Shown piece after piece: positions 1 through 6,847 of a stretch of DNA of 28,126 bases; the first letter of the stretch is position 1; each line of letters opens with the position of its first letter. The DNA is taken from NCBI GenBank assembly GCA_025363505.1, contig JANYDV010000013.1:1-28126 (forward strand), written 5' to 3'. The translations under genes and the position numbers were made by a program. The notes beneath the pieces were generated by a model. That model did not search any database. It was not told the origin of the DNA and saw only the letters and a program-made list of their open reading frames with translations. The stretch comes from Bacteroidota bacterium. Lineage in GTDB: Bacteria; Bacteroidota; Ignavibacteria; Palsa-1295.

Positions 1-318
1 ATCGCCCCTGAAGGCGGATTTTATGATTATCATCATAAATATACTAAAGGGATGACAAACTATTATTGTCCCGCGGAATTACCGGCAGAACTCACTACGA
101 AAATTCAAGCCGCCGCATTAACGGTGCATAATTGTTGTGGAGCAGAAGGCTACTCACGAGTAGATTTTCGCTTAGCACCTGATGGCAGTTTCTATTGTCT
201 CGAAATCAATACCTTGCCGGGTATGACCGAAACATCACTCGTTCCGAAAGCCGCGAAAGCCGCCGGTATGAGCTTTCCCGATCTTTGCAAAATCATTCTT
301 GATGCGGCGTTACGCTAA
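1..318 (+). CDS. ddl: D-alanine--D-alanine ligase, C-terminal part
   Basis: This is the 3' end of a gene that begins outside the window; 105 residues are visible in frame 1, ending at TAA. Ddl is a cytoplasmic ATP-grasp enzyme that joins two D-alanines for the peptidoglycan stem peptide. The visible part holds the family's C-terminal signatures: the FYDYHHKYTKG stretch (residues 7-17 of the fragment), SRVDF (52-56) with a Mg-binding Asp, and EINTLPGMT (68-76) carrying the Glu and Asn metal ligands. The C-terminal helix ends normally, so nothing points to truncation on this side. The gene converges on the DedA gene and shares its last 9 nt with it (310-318). The assignment is firm because these motifs are specific to Ddl among ATP-grasp enzymes. 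Confidence 0.95.
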   Translation: MAPEGGFYDYHHKYTKGMTNYYCPAELPAELTTKIQAAALTVHNCCGAEGYSRVDFRLAPDGSFYCLEINTLPGMTETSLVPKAAKAAGMSFPDLCKIILDAALR

Positions 319-963
319 GCCCGATGGCTCTTTTTTATTTCGGGAGCGTAACCATTGTACGAGCGGCAATAATATCGAAAGCCCCACAACAGCAAGAATG
401 GCAAGATGCAGATATTGCTCGACACCGGGAAATGTGCGGGCAATGAAATATCCGGCTGAGGTCATTGTGCCGATCCAGACAATAGCTCCGATGACATTAT
501 AGAGCGTAAATTTTTTGTAGTCCATCGCCGCCGCCCCCGCAACAACCGGAGCAAATGTTCGGACGATAGGAATAAACCGTGCCAATACCATCGTCTTGCC
601 ACCGTGCTTATCGTAAAATGCTTGAGTACGAATAAGATGTTCGCGCTTGAAGAGTTTAGAGTTTGGGCGTTCATAGAGTTTTTTCCCGGCTGTCTTGCCG
701 ATATAATAACCCAGACTATTACCCATAATAGCCGAAGCCATCAAGAGGGCATTCATTTCCAAGAAAGAAACGGGAAAGATATTTGTAAAGACATTTGTTT
801 CCGAAAGCAAGCCTGCGGTGATCAGCAAAGTATCGCCCGGCAAGAAAAACCCGACGAGCAAACCCGTCTCGGCAAAGATGATAATGCAGAGCATTGGCAA
901 GCCGCCGCCGGTGATAATTTGGCGAAGTCCGTCGGAAGAAAAGAGTTGGTGTAAAAAGTCCAT
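310..963 (-). CDS. DedA family membrane protein
   Basis: A 217-residue integral membrane protein of the DedA/SNARE-associated (VTT) family, inner-membrane proteins linked to lipid carrier flipping and membrane homeostasis. Visible features are hydrophobic segments around residues 18-52, 67-88, 136-178 and 185-203; the reentrant-loop signature FAETGLLVGFFLPGD (30-44); and the conserved R-F-x-P-x-x-R-x-x-x-P-x-x-A-G block (129-143). The frame stays open upstream to 1125, but that extension is charged and overlaps the divergent esterase gene, so the Met at 963 (MDFLHQ) is chosen, giving the usual family length. No Shine-Dalgarno sequence precedes it. The 3' end overlaps ddl by 9 nt. The substrate cannot be told from sequence. 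Confidence 0.9.
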   Translation of the reverse strand: MDFLHQLFSSDGLRQIITGGGLPMLCIIIFAETGLLVGFFLPGDTLLITAGLLSETNVFTNIFPVSFLEMNALLMASAIMGNSLGYYIGKTAGKKLYERPNSKLFKREHLIRTQAFYDKHGGKTMVLARFIPIVRTFAPVVAGAAAMDYKKFTLYNVIGAIVWIGTMTSAGYFIARTFPGVEQYLHLAILAVVGLSILLPLVQWLRSRNKKEPSGLA

Positions 964-1053
964 TTGTCGTTTTTGTAATAGCGAGCCTATAATACCGTTA
1001 AATTTGTAAAGAAGTTTAGCAAAAATTTTTCTCTCATTCTCTCTATTTGTTTT

Positions 1054-1788
1054 ATGGAAAGAAATCTTGATATGTGGTTTAGCCCGGCACTCAATGAAGA
1101 AATGCCGATCGTGGTATATGGTCATGCCGGACCTGCATTGCTGATGTTCCCATCGGCGGCGGCAGACTACCTTGAGTACGAACGATTCTATCTCATTGAT
1201 TCAATCAAAGATCAAATCGAAGCCGGCAAGGTTCGTTGTTTTTCGATCAACTCGATCAATAGCCAAAGCTGGCTTAATGATCAGATCGAGCCGCGCCAAA
1301 AAGCAGTACGTCATCAGCAATTTAATAATTATATTACTGATGAAGTCGTACCCTATATCAAAACTGTCACCGGCGAAGAATCGCCGAGCATTTATACGAC
1401 AGGAGTCTCCTTCGGTGCATTACATGCACTTAATACGCTGCTTCGCCGCCCCGACCTTTTTGCAGGGACAATTGCCTTGAGTGGTGTCTATGATCTCAAA
1501 TCATATTCCAAAGGCTACTTCGATGAAGATGTCTATTTCAATTCTCCTGCTGACTACATTCCGAATCTCAATGATGAGGACTTCCTTTCCAAACTTCGCG
1601 AAAAAAACATCTTAATTTATACCGGCAGTGGCGACTACGAAGACCCTCGCGAAACCTGGCGCATTGCCCAGATACTCGGTGAAAAGGGCATCCCTAATTG
1701 GGTTGATTGCTGGGATAACACCTACAAGCACGACTGGCCTACCTGGCGAGAAATGCTGCCGAAGGCAATTAACAAGTGCTTCGACTAA
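1054..1788 (+). CDS. Esterase-family alpha/beta hydrolase
   Basis: A 244-residue alpha/beta-hydrolase of the esterase D / putative esterase group (PF00756-like), without a signal peptide and so probably cytoplasmic. The nucleophile elbow is G-V-S-F-G with Ser119. The likely rest of the triad is Asp194 (in GSGDYEDP) and His226 (in YKHDW), in the expected order and spacing. The N-terminal half has the family's YGHAGPALLMFPS strand-and-oxyanion region (residues 22-34). The substrate is not deducible; relatives act on small esters or S-acyl thiols. The ATG follows an AT-rich leader (ctatttgtttt) with no Shine-Dalgarno sequence. The gene is divergent from DedA across 90 nt and 54 nt ahead of the pirin gene, so the two may be co-transcribed. 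Confidence 0.85.
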   Translation: MERNLDMWFSPALNEEMPIVVYGHAGPALLMFPSAAADYLEYERFYLIDSIKDQIEAGKVRCFSINSINSQSWLNDQIEPRQKAVRHQQFNNYITDEVVPYIKTVTGEESPSIYTTGVSFGALHALNTLLRRPDLFAGTIALSGVYDLKSYSKGYFDEDVYFNSPADYIPNLNDEDFLSKLREKNILIYTGSGDYEDPRETWRIAQILGEKGIPNWVDCWDNTYKHDWPTWREMLPKAINKCFD

Positions 1789-1842
1789 CGAAACGAGACA
1801 AAAGATTCGGCGTATAATTTCTTTATTAATAATTAGCTTTTT

Positions 1843-2697
1843 ATGGCGAATCGTAGCGTTCAGAAAATTTTACCAAGTATCATCGCCGGTGGTGGCGGAA
1901 GAGTATTTATCAAACAGCCACTTCCTCATCAGTTACAAGATCAAGTAAGCCCGTTTATTCTGTTGCATCATGCCGGTCCGGTAAATCTTGCACCATTCGA
2001 GGAGTCTATCAACTTTGGTCCGCATCCTCATCGTGGTTTTATGCCGGTGACGTTTCTCTTTTCGGGAGCAGGTCATCATAAAGATTCGATGGGCAACGAT
2101 GCTACGATTACCTCCGGCGGTGTGCAATGGCTCAATGCCGCATCGGGTATGATTCACGACGAAAGTCAGCCGGAGTCATTTCACCGTAGTGGTGGTGTGA
2201 TTGATCTTATCCAGCTGTGGATCAATCTTCCGCAAGCCTTAAAATCCACTGCTCCAAGTTATGTTAACGCGCCGAAGGAAATTATTCCTGTCATTGAGCA
2301 AGACGGGTACTCGCTGAAAGTAGTTTCCGGTCAATATGAAATGACTGCCGGAGCGATCAATCCTCCTATTCCAATAGATTCATTTATGATCGAAATGAAA
2401 GCCGGTTCGACACTTCAAATCCCTACTCGAAAAAATTGGAATGCATTGGTGTTCAATCTTGGTGGTAGTATTACTATCGAAGGAAAACAAATTCAAAATG
2501 ACGAACTGGCTGTCCTTACGCTTGAAGGAGAACAAGTGGTGATTAAAGCATCTGCTCAGTCGCGGTTGCTCTTCTTAGCCGGCGAACCAATTAACGAACC
2601 GATGGTGAGCTATGGTCCGTTCGTGATGAATACGATGGACGAAATCAGAGAATCGTATGCCGACTACAAAGCCGGTAAAATGGGCGTTGTTGCGTAA
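1843..2697 (+). CDS. Pirin family protein
   Basis: A 284-residue bicupin of the pirin family: cytoplasmic metal-binding proteins, some with quercetin dioxygenase activity and others acting as redox-sensitive regulators. All four N-terminal cupin metal ligands are visible: His61 and His63 in HPHRGF, and His105 and Glu107 in GMIHDE. The common motif HPHRGFE has Met in place of the final Glu, which is not a ligand. The second cupin (about residues 160-250) and the pirin C-terminal tail with GPFVMNTMDEI (258-268) are present, and the length is typical. The start has an AT-rich leader and no Shine-Dalgarno sequence. The 3' end overlaps the convergent methyltransferase gene by 34 nt. The substrate is unknown. 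Confidence 0.93.
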   Translation: MANRSVQKILPSIIAGGGGRVFIKQPLPHQLQDQVSPFILLHHAGPVNLAPFEESINFGPHPHRGFMPVTFLFSGAGHHKDSMGNDATITSGGVQWLNAASGMIHDESQPESFHRSGGVIDLIQLWINLPQALKSTAPSYVNAPKEIIPVIEQDGYSLKVVSGQYEMTAGAINPPIPIDSFMIEMKAGSTLQIPTRKNWNALVFNLGGSITIEGKQIQNDELAVLTLEGEQVVIKASAQSRLLFLAGEPINEPMVSYGPFVMNTMDEIRESYADYKAGKMGVVA

Positions 2698-3479
2698 GCT
2701 GTTTTCTTTTTTGCGATAAGTATTACCGTTTCGTATTGCTCAGTTACTATGCCGTTCGGAAAATGTTCTCTTACTATTTCATGAACTCGTTCGAGGAAAT
2801 GCGGTAATTTATCTTGTCCGATACCAACGCCGACATACGACTTCGACAGTAAAAATCCGAGATAGGCTTCGGGTGAATATTGCAATTCAAACGGGAAGGT
2901 GTATTTCTCAACTTCGCCAAAGAAGCCTGATTGCTCAATAGACGGTTTAAAGTCAACACTGACAATATCCGATCCGCCGCGATAATTTGGATTGTGTTCT
3001 TTGATCAGTCCTGTGATTTCCTGATAGTAAGTATCAGATGTATTCGTAGTCTGATTCCACATAACGACCAACGGCTTTTCATCGTCAAGGATGCGGTGCA
3101 TTTCTTGAAGCGATGATGGTTTGTCGAGCCAATGAAATGACTGTGCCATTACTGCCATTGCCAACGACCCCTTAGCAATCGGTGTTTCTTCTGCTGAGGC
3201 TTCGATCGTTCTGATATTCGAAAGACCTTCTTCTTTGGCATTCTTTGCCAATTGGTCAAGCATACCCGACGCTGAATCAACAGCGTATACTACTCTGACG
3301 TACTTTGCCAGTTCGAGAGCGATACGACCTGTGCCGGTGCCAATATCGGCGACATCGCTGGTGCGGTCAAGTTCGGCTGAGGTAATCAAAAACAATAATG
3401 CATCTTGCGGATAATGCGGGCGGTATGCATCATACTGCTCGGCAAGGGCATTAAAAATAGTCTTCGGGTCTCGAAGCAT
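2664..3479 (-). CDS. Class I SAM-dependent methyltransferase
   Basis: A 271-residue soluble methyltransferase of the UbiE/type 11 superfamily. The N-terminus FNALAEQYDAYRPHYP (about residues 9-24) is typical of this group. Motif I is VADIGTGTGR (43-52), followed by an acidic residue in YAVDSASGMLDQ that should bind the ribose, and a later FHWLDKPSSLQEMHRIL stretch corresponding to the core-fold strand 5/helix region. The Met at 3479 (MLRDPKT) is chosen because the upstream in-frame extension runs into the acylphosphatase gene and carries no conserved sequence. It lies 22 nt downstream of the acylphosphatase stop, so the two probably form an operon. Its C-terminus overlaps the pirin gene antisense by 34 nt. 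The substrate is unknown; similar proteins methylate small molecules. Confidence 0.85.
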   Translation of the reverse strand: MLRDPKTIFNALAEQYDAYRPHYPQDALLFLITSAELDRTSDVADIGTGTGRIALELAKYVRVVYAVDSASGMLDQLAKNAKEEGLSNIRTIEASAEETPIAKGSLAMAVMAQSFHWLDKPSSLQEMHRILDDEKPLVVMWNQTTNTSDTYYQEITGLIKEHNPNYRGGSDIVSVDFKPSIEQSGFFGEVEKYTFPFELQYSPEAYLGFLLSKSYVGVGIGQDKLPHFLERVHEIVREHFPNGIVTEQYETVILIAKKKTAYATTPILPAL

Positions 3480-3501
3480 TTGATTGATAGAATGATGTAG
3501 G

Positions 3502-3774
3502 TTACTTTTGAATGCGAAAGTCCTGCTCGGACTCGTTAATCGGCAACTCGTTTTCGACAACACTCTCGACATCCGATGTCGGTGCGCCGCGATGAGCCCA
3601 ATGTATAAGCCGATTTAGAGCCTCTTCGTTTCCCTGTGCCTCAATCTCAACAGACCCGTTTTCTAAATTACGGACAAAACCGCTCAAGCCCAACCGCTCA
3701 GCCTGCTTCTCGGTATAAGCCCGAAATGCCACACCTTGCACATACCCACTGACGATAATCTGCTTTCTTTTCAT
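3502..3774 (-). CDS. acyP: Acylphosphatase
   Basis: A 90-residue acylphosphatase, a small cytoplasmic enzyme that hydrolyses carboxyl-phosphate bonds such as acetyl-phosphate or 1,3-bisphosphoglycerate. The family signature is complete: GYVQGVAFRAY (residues 10-20) with phosphate-binding Arg18, and GFVRNLENGSVEI (32-44) with catalytic Asn36. The frame stays open upstream to 3900, but that extension would translate a dispersed repeat, so the Met at 3774 (MKRKQI) gives the right length and domain boundary. No Shine-Dalgarno sequence is seen. The methyltransferase gene follows 22 nt later on the same strand. The C-terminus carries about 10 residues beyond the usual end of the fold. Confidence 0.95.
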   Translation of the reverse strand: MKRKQIIVSGYVQGVAFRAYTEKQAERLGLSGFVRNLENGSVEIEAQGNEEALNRLIHWAHRGAPTSDVESVVENELPINESEQDFRIQK

Positions 3775-3813
3775 TTGTCCGAGATAGATAAATTCTTGTG
3801 CCAACGTCGATGT

Positions 3814-3840
3814 GGTTTCCTGCCTTCGCGGGAATGACAA
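3814..3840. repeat. Partial copy of a dispersed palindromic repeat
   Basis: The sequence CTGCCTTCGCGGGAATGACA matches the right arm of the fuller element at 3961-4031 (CTGCTTTCGTGGGAATGATA there). On the minus strand it would translate as SFPRRQE, close to the SFPRRRES/VIPAKAGIQ-type peptides that are known annotation artefacts of a palindromic repeat spread through many bacterial genomes. Only one arm is recognisable, so this is a decayed or partial copy. Confidence 0.65.
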
Positions 3841-3960
3841 GGGGGAAGTATTGACAGAATGTGGAAAATATAACTGCCTATTTTTTACACACACATCCAT
3901 AACTTATTGATTATATAGACTTACAACCCCAAAGAACCTATACCTCACCAAAGCATCAAA

Positions 3961-4031
3961 TTGTCATGCCCGTGAAGACGGGCATCCATGCCTGGGTCGA
4001 TCTGATTTTCTGCTTTCGTGGGAATGATAAA
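3961..4031. repeat. Dispersed palindromic repeat, near-complete copy
   Basis: A 71-nt element whose ends form an imperfect inverted repeat: the left end TTGTCATGCCCGTGAAGAC pairs with the complement of the right end, TTATCATTCCCACGAAAGC. The left arm also contains its own perfect hairpin GCCCGT-gaag-ACGGGC (3968-3983). Conceptual translation gives MPVKTGIHAW... and ...RGNDKV, typical of the VIPAKAGIQ/RGND repeat family. It lies in non-coding DNA. Whether it is a REP-like element, a MITE remnant or a transcribed structure cannot be decided from one window. Confidence 0.7.
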
Positions 4032-4136
4032 GTGTATTATACGGATTTTCGCCCGACAAGTTTACATTGCCAACCAAAGTTTTCAGACATTCACTGTAAA
4101 TAATGATTCTTAGGCGAATCGGAATGTGCGTGCTTC

Positions 4137-5186
4137 TCAATCCAACGAAAAGATAGACGCGAGTTTTATGTCTTCATATCTGGCGGCGAGGGCGAGCATG
4201 AGTTTTAATCTTGCTTTTTGTCCGTTGAGATAGGGTGCGAAGAGGCAGCCGAGCTTCTCGAGATCGCGACCGGCGCCTTCGTATGCATAATAGGGGCGCA
4301 CAGCACCACTCGGACAGCGAGAACAGATCACCACAGGGATGTGCATTTCACGAGCCCGGGCTATGCCGTTGAGTGCGCCGGGCGGAACATTTCCTTGTCC
4401 CATTGCCTCGACGATGATGCCTTTGACTCCTTCTTTGATTGCAAATGCGAAGAGATGATCGTCCATACCGACGTAGGTTTTGAATAACTCGATACGCGGA
4501 AGATCGGCTTCATCATTAAACGGAATATGATAGCGTTGGCGAGAAGAGCGAAGTTTTGATGGTGTTACTGATGCGAGAATATCAACGCTACCTAATGGTC
4601 CAAAATCGAGAGAGCGAAATGTATCGCTTTTCGTTGTGCTTGATTTTGTGACTTCTTGTGCAGAATTAATCGAACCACCAAGCACCGTCAAGACACCTTC
4701 GTTTTGAAATGCTTTGCTTGCGGCGACACCAAGTGAATCAATCAAATTTCTTCCGCCATCCCAACCTGCATCGAGCGAGTGATGCATTGCGCCGGTAAAG
4801 ACGATTGTTTTTTTTGTATCAATACACAAATCGAGCAAGAACGCACTTTCTTCGAGAGTGTCAGTGCCGTGTGTAATGACTGCACCATCAACATCTTCGA
4901 GCACTGCCGAGACAAATTCGGCAAGATTAATCATCATACTTGGTGACATTTGCGGTCCCGGCAATACCGAAAAATCATAGACAATCGTCTCGACATTCGG
5001 TAAATATCTCCCGACTTCAGGTATGCGTTCGAGAATTTGCGAGCCTTTGAGATTCGGCACCGGTCCGGCATTTTTGTCTGTCGTCACGGCAATCGTACCA
5101 CCGGTAAAGATCAATGCTATCCGCAATCCGGTGTCATTCATTTGTTTCGGAAGTGTTTGTGTCGTTGGGGCAATAATAGAACTCAT
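4137..5186 (-). CDS. L-asparaginase
   Basis: A 349-residue asparaginase/glutaminase-family enzyme that hydrolyses L-asparagine to aspartate and ammonia. The catalytic set is complete: TGGTIA (residues 28-33) with nucleophile Thr31, HGTDT (106-110) with the Thr108-Asp109 pair, and Lys181 in EVTKSSTTK. The FTGAM strand (130-134) and the GNVPPG loop in the C-terminal domain are typical. No signal peptide is visible, so a cytoplasmic (AnsA-like) enzyme is more likely than a periplasmic one, but the type I/type II split cannot be settled here. No Shine-Dalgarno sequence is seen. It is divergent from the toxin-antitoxin pair across 161 nt and looks monocistronic. Confidence 0.93.
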   Translation of the reverse strand: MSSIIAPTTQTLPKQMNDTGLRIALIFTGGTIAVTTDKNAGPVPNLKGSQILERIPEVGRYLPNVETIVYDFSVLPGPQMSPSMMINLAEFVSAVLEDVDGAVITHGTDTLEESAFLLDLCIDTKKTIVFTGAMHHSLDAGWDGGRNLIDSLGVAASKAFQNEGVLTVLGGSINSAQEVTKSSTTKSDTFRSLDFGPLGSVDILASVTPSKLRSSRQRYHIPFNDEADLPRIELFKTYVGMDDHLFAFAIKEGVKGIIVEAMGQGNVPPGALNGIARAREMHIPVVICSRCPSGAVRPYYAYEGAGRDLEKLGCLFAPYLNGQKARLKLMLALAARYEDIKLASIFSLD

Positions 5187-5335
5187 AAGATTTTTGCAGG
5201 TGATGCATTAAGATCAATACCAAACGACTAAGTGCGAAAGAGGATTTCATCTGCTTTGGTTTTCTCTCGGAGCGGTAGTGTTCGCTTTTGCGTTCAAGTA
5301 AACGATTTGCATCGCAAGGTGTTTAAATCTTCGGA

Positions 5336-5341
5336 AGGGAG
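5336..5341 (+). promoter_or_regulatory. Shine-Dalgarno site of the antitoxin gene
   Basis: AGGGAG lies 6 nt before the ATG at 5348. It decides the start: the in-frame TTG at 5342 touches the site and cannot use it. Most other genes in the window have no comparable site. Confidence 0.6.
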
Positions 5342-5347
5342 TTGAAT

Positions 5348-5542
5348 ATGGCAGAAACGTTAACAATGAAAGAGATCGTCCAGAAAGCGATGGAAGATCT
5401 TCCTGATACCGATACCATTGATGTTGCGATGGAGCGGCTCTATTTTCTTTGGAAGATCGAAGAAGGGACACGCGATCTTGACAACGGAAGAACCTATACG
5501 ACGGAGCAAGTAGAACAAATGCTCGAAGAATGGGTAAAGTAA
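5348..5542 (+). CDS. Antitoxin of a ParE/RelE-type pair
   Basis: A 64-residue acidic protein directly upstream of, and overlapping by 13 nt, a ParE/RelE-family toxin gene. The layout (small antitoxin first, overlapping stop and start) is that of a type II toxin-antitoxin module. The sequence resembles the short antitoxins with a KIEEGxRDLxxGRxYTTEQVEQML-type C-terminus (about residues 37-59), recognised from the pattern IExGLxDVExGRVxSHEEV in related modules. There, the C-terminal helix wraps the toxin. There is no obvious DNA-binding ribbon, so autoregulation is uncertain. The ATG at 5348 is preferred over the TTG at 5342 because AGGGAG sits 6 nt before it. Small inverted repeats (CGC-tttt-GCG at 5283-5292; TTGC-atc-GCAA at 5307-5317) lie upstream and could be operator elements. 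Confidence 0.8.
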   Translation: MAETLTMKEIVQKAMEDLPDTDTIDVAMERLYFLWKIEEGTRDLDNGRTYTTEQVEQMLEEWVK

Positions 5543-5817
5543 TTTGGTCTCATCGTGCAAGAACTGACTTGCAAGATATTATTGAGTATATTGCGAATGA
5601 TAAACCTCATACGGCGAGGATGTTTGGACGGAAGATTATAGGCGTGACATCAAAATTGCAAGACTTTCCTCACTCAGGTCGAATTGTACCTGAACATTAT
5701 GATTCACAATATCGCGAAGTAATTTACGGCAACTATCGAATTGTCTATCGCTTAAAAAAAGATGACATCGAAATTGTTACTATTCACCACTCTGCTCGAC
5801 TCTTAGACCTATCATAA
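5530..5817 (+). CDS. ParE/RelE-family toxin
   Basis: A 95-residue toxin of the ParE/RelE superfamily. The characteristic pattern is complete: W-S-x-x-A-x-x-D-L-x-x-I-x-x-Y-I at the N-terminus (residues 6-21), a FPHSGR turn (46-51), then REVIYGNYRIVYRLKKDDIEIVTIHHSAR (62-90). The GNYRIVYR strand and the ...HHSAR end favour ParE-like over ribosome-cutting RelE, but the target (gyrase or mRNA) cannot be assigned from sequence alone. The start codon lies inside the antitoxin gene (13-nt overlap), implying translational coupling. The stop is only 4 nt before the ruvB start, so ruvB is probably on the same transcript. Confidence 0.88.
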   Translation: MGKVIWSHRARTDLQDIIEYIANDKPHTARMFGRKIIGVTSKLQDFPHSGRIVPEHYDSQYREVIYGNYRIVYRLKKDDIEIVTIHHSARLLDLS

Positions 5818-5821
5818 ATTT

Positions 5822-6847
5822 ATGGCTCAGCGTTCGCAACATACATCATCCGACAAACTCGAAACAGATTTCGAGCAATCGCTGCGCCCGCGTGGCTTTA
5901 GTGAATTTTCTGGGCAACAAAGTATTGTCGAAAATCTTGGAGTGTTTATTGCTGCGGCAAAACTGCGCGGCGAGGCACTCGATCATGCGCTCTTTACGGG
6001 ACCTCCGGGACTTGGCAAGACGACCCTTGCAAATATCATCGCGCTCGAAATGGGTTCGAATATCAAAACGACTTCGGGTCCGGTGCTCGAACGTCCAGGC
6101 GATCTTGCAGGTCTCTTGACAAATCTTGAAGAAGGCGACGTGCTCTTTATCGACGAGATCCATCGCCTCTCTGCCGCAGTCGAAGAATATCTGTATTCGG
6201 CGATGGAAGATTATACTCTGGATATTATGATCGACTCCGGTCCGGCGGCACGATCAGTGCAGATCGCACTGAAGCCCTTCACACTCGTTGGTGCAACCAC
6301 TCGCGCCGGACTGCTGACTGCCCCTCTTCGTTCGAGATTTGGTATTACCAATCGCCTTGATTACTATGATGCCAAAACGTTGCAGACCATCATCGAGCGC
6401 AGTGCGAGAATATTAAATATTGATACCGATGCCGAAGGCACACTCGAACTTGCGCGTCGTTCACGAGGCACACCACGCATTGCAAATAGATTACTCCACC
6501 GCACGCGGGACTTCGCACAAGTCAAAGGCAACGGACGTATCACCCGTGAGATCGCATTGGTCGCGCTTAACGCACTCGAAGTAGATGAACATGGGCTTGA
6601 TGATATGGATAAACGCATCTTGCTGGCAATTATAGAAAAATATAATGGCGGACCTGTCGGGCTTTCGACTATTGCCGTTTCAGTCGGCGAAGAACCCGGT
6701 ACGATCGAGGAAGTCTATGAGCCATTCTTGATTCAAGAAGGATTCATTAAACGTACACCTCGCGGAAGGGAAGTAACCGATATGGCATACTCACATTTCG
6801 GGGTTCAACGAAAAAAGAGTAACGATCTCTTCGATACTATTTCTTAA
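5822..6847 (+). CDS. ruvB: Holliday junction branch-migration ATPase RuvB
   Basis: A 341-residue AAA+ motor that, with RuvA and RuvC, drives branch migration of Holliday junctions in recombinational repair. Visible elements are Walker A GPPGLGKT (residues 60-67), Walker B LFIDEIH (108-114), sensor 1 GATTR (157-161), the LRSRFG arginine-finger region (169-174), and the C-terminal winged-helix domain starting near DDMDKRILLAIIEKYNGGPVGL. Length and N-terminus (LRPRGFSEFSGQ) are typical. There is no Shine-Dalgarno sequence; the gene starts 4 nt after the toxin stop. No ruvA or ruvC is adjacent. The 3' end overlaps the convergent lipoprotein gene by 11 nt (6837-6847). Confidence 0.98.
   Translation: MAQRSQHTSSDKLETDFEQSLRPRGFSEFSGQQSIVENLGVFIAAAKLRGEALDHALFTGPPGLGKTTLANIIALEMGSNIKTTSGPVLERPGDLAGLLTNLEEGDVLFIDEIHRLSAAVEEYLYSAMEDYTLDIMIDSGPAARSVQIALKPFTLVGATTRAGLLTAPLRSRFGITNRLDYYDAKTLQTIIERSARILNIDTDAEGTLELARRSRGTPRIANRLLHRTRDFAQVKGNGRITREIALVALNALEVDEHGLDDMDKRILLAIIEKYNGGPVGLSTIAVSVGEEPGTIEEVYEPFLIQEGFIKRTPRGREVTDMAYSHFGVQRKKSNDLFDTIS

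Larger units (their letters stand above)
3775..4136. other. Non-coding stretch with dispersed repeats
   Basis: A 362-nt interval between the acylphosphatase start and the asparaginase stop, both on the minus strand. No convincing gene lies in it. It holds a half copy and a full copy of a palindromic repeat (listed separately). It should also contain the acylphosphatase promoter on the minus strand, although no consensus promoter could be picked. A short GATTC/GAATC inverted repeat near 4108-4123 lies just past the asparaginase stop, too weak to call a terminator. Confidence 0.6.

Noticed and set aside
3775..3900. N-terminal extension of acylphosphatase to the ATG at 3900
   Set aside because: It would translate a dispersed repeat (LSFPRRQETT) and add 42 residues to a family that is uniformly about 90 residues; the Met at 3774 fits the domain exactly.
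5283..5317. Small inverted repeats upstream of the antitoxin as a defined operator
   Set aside because: The arms are only 3-4 bp; suggestive for an autoregulated module but too short to list as a site.
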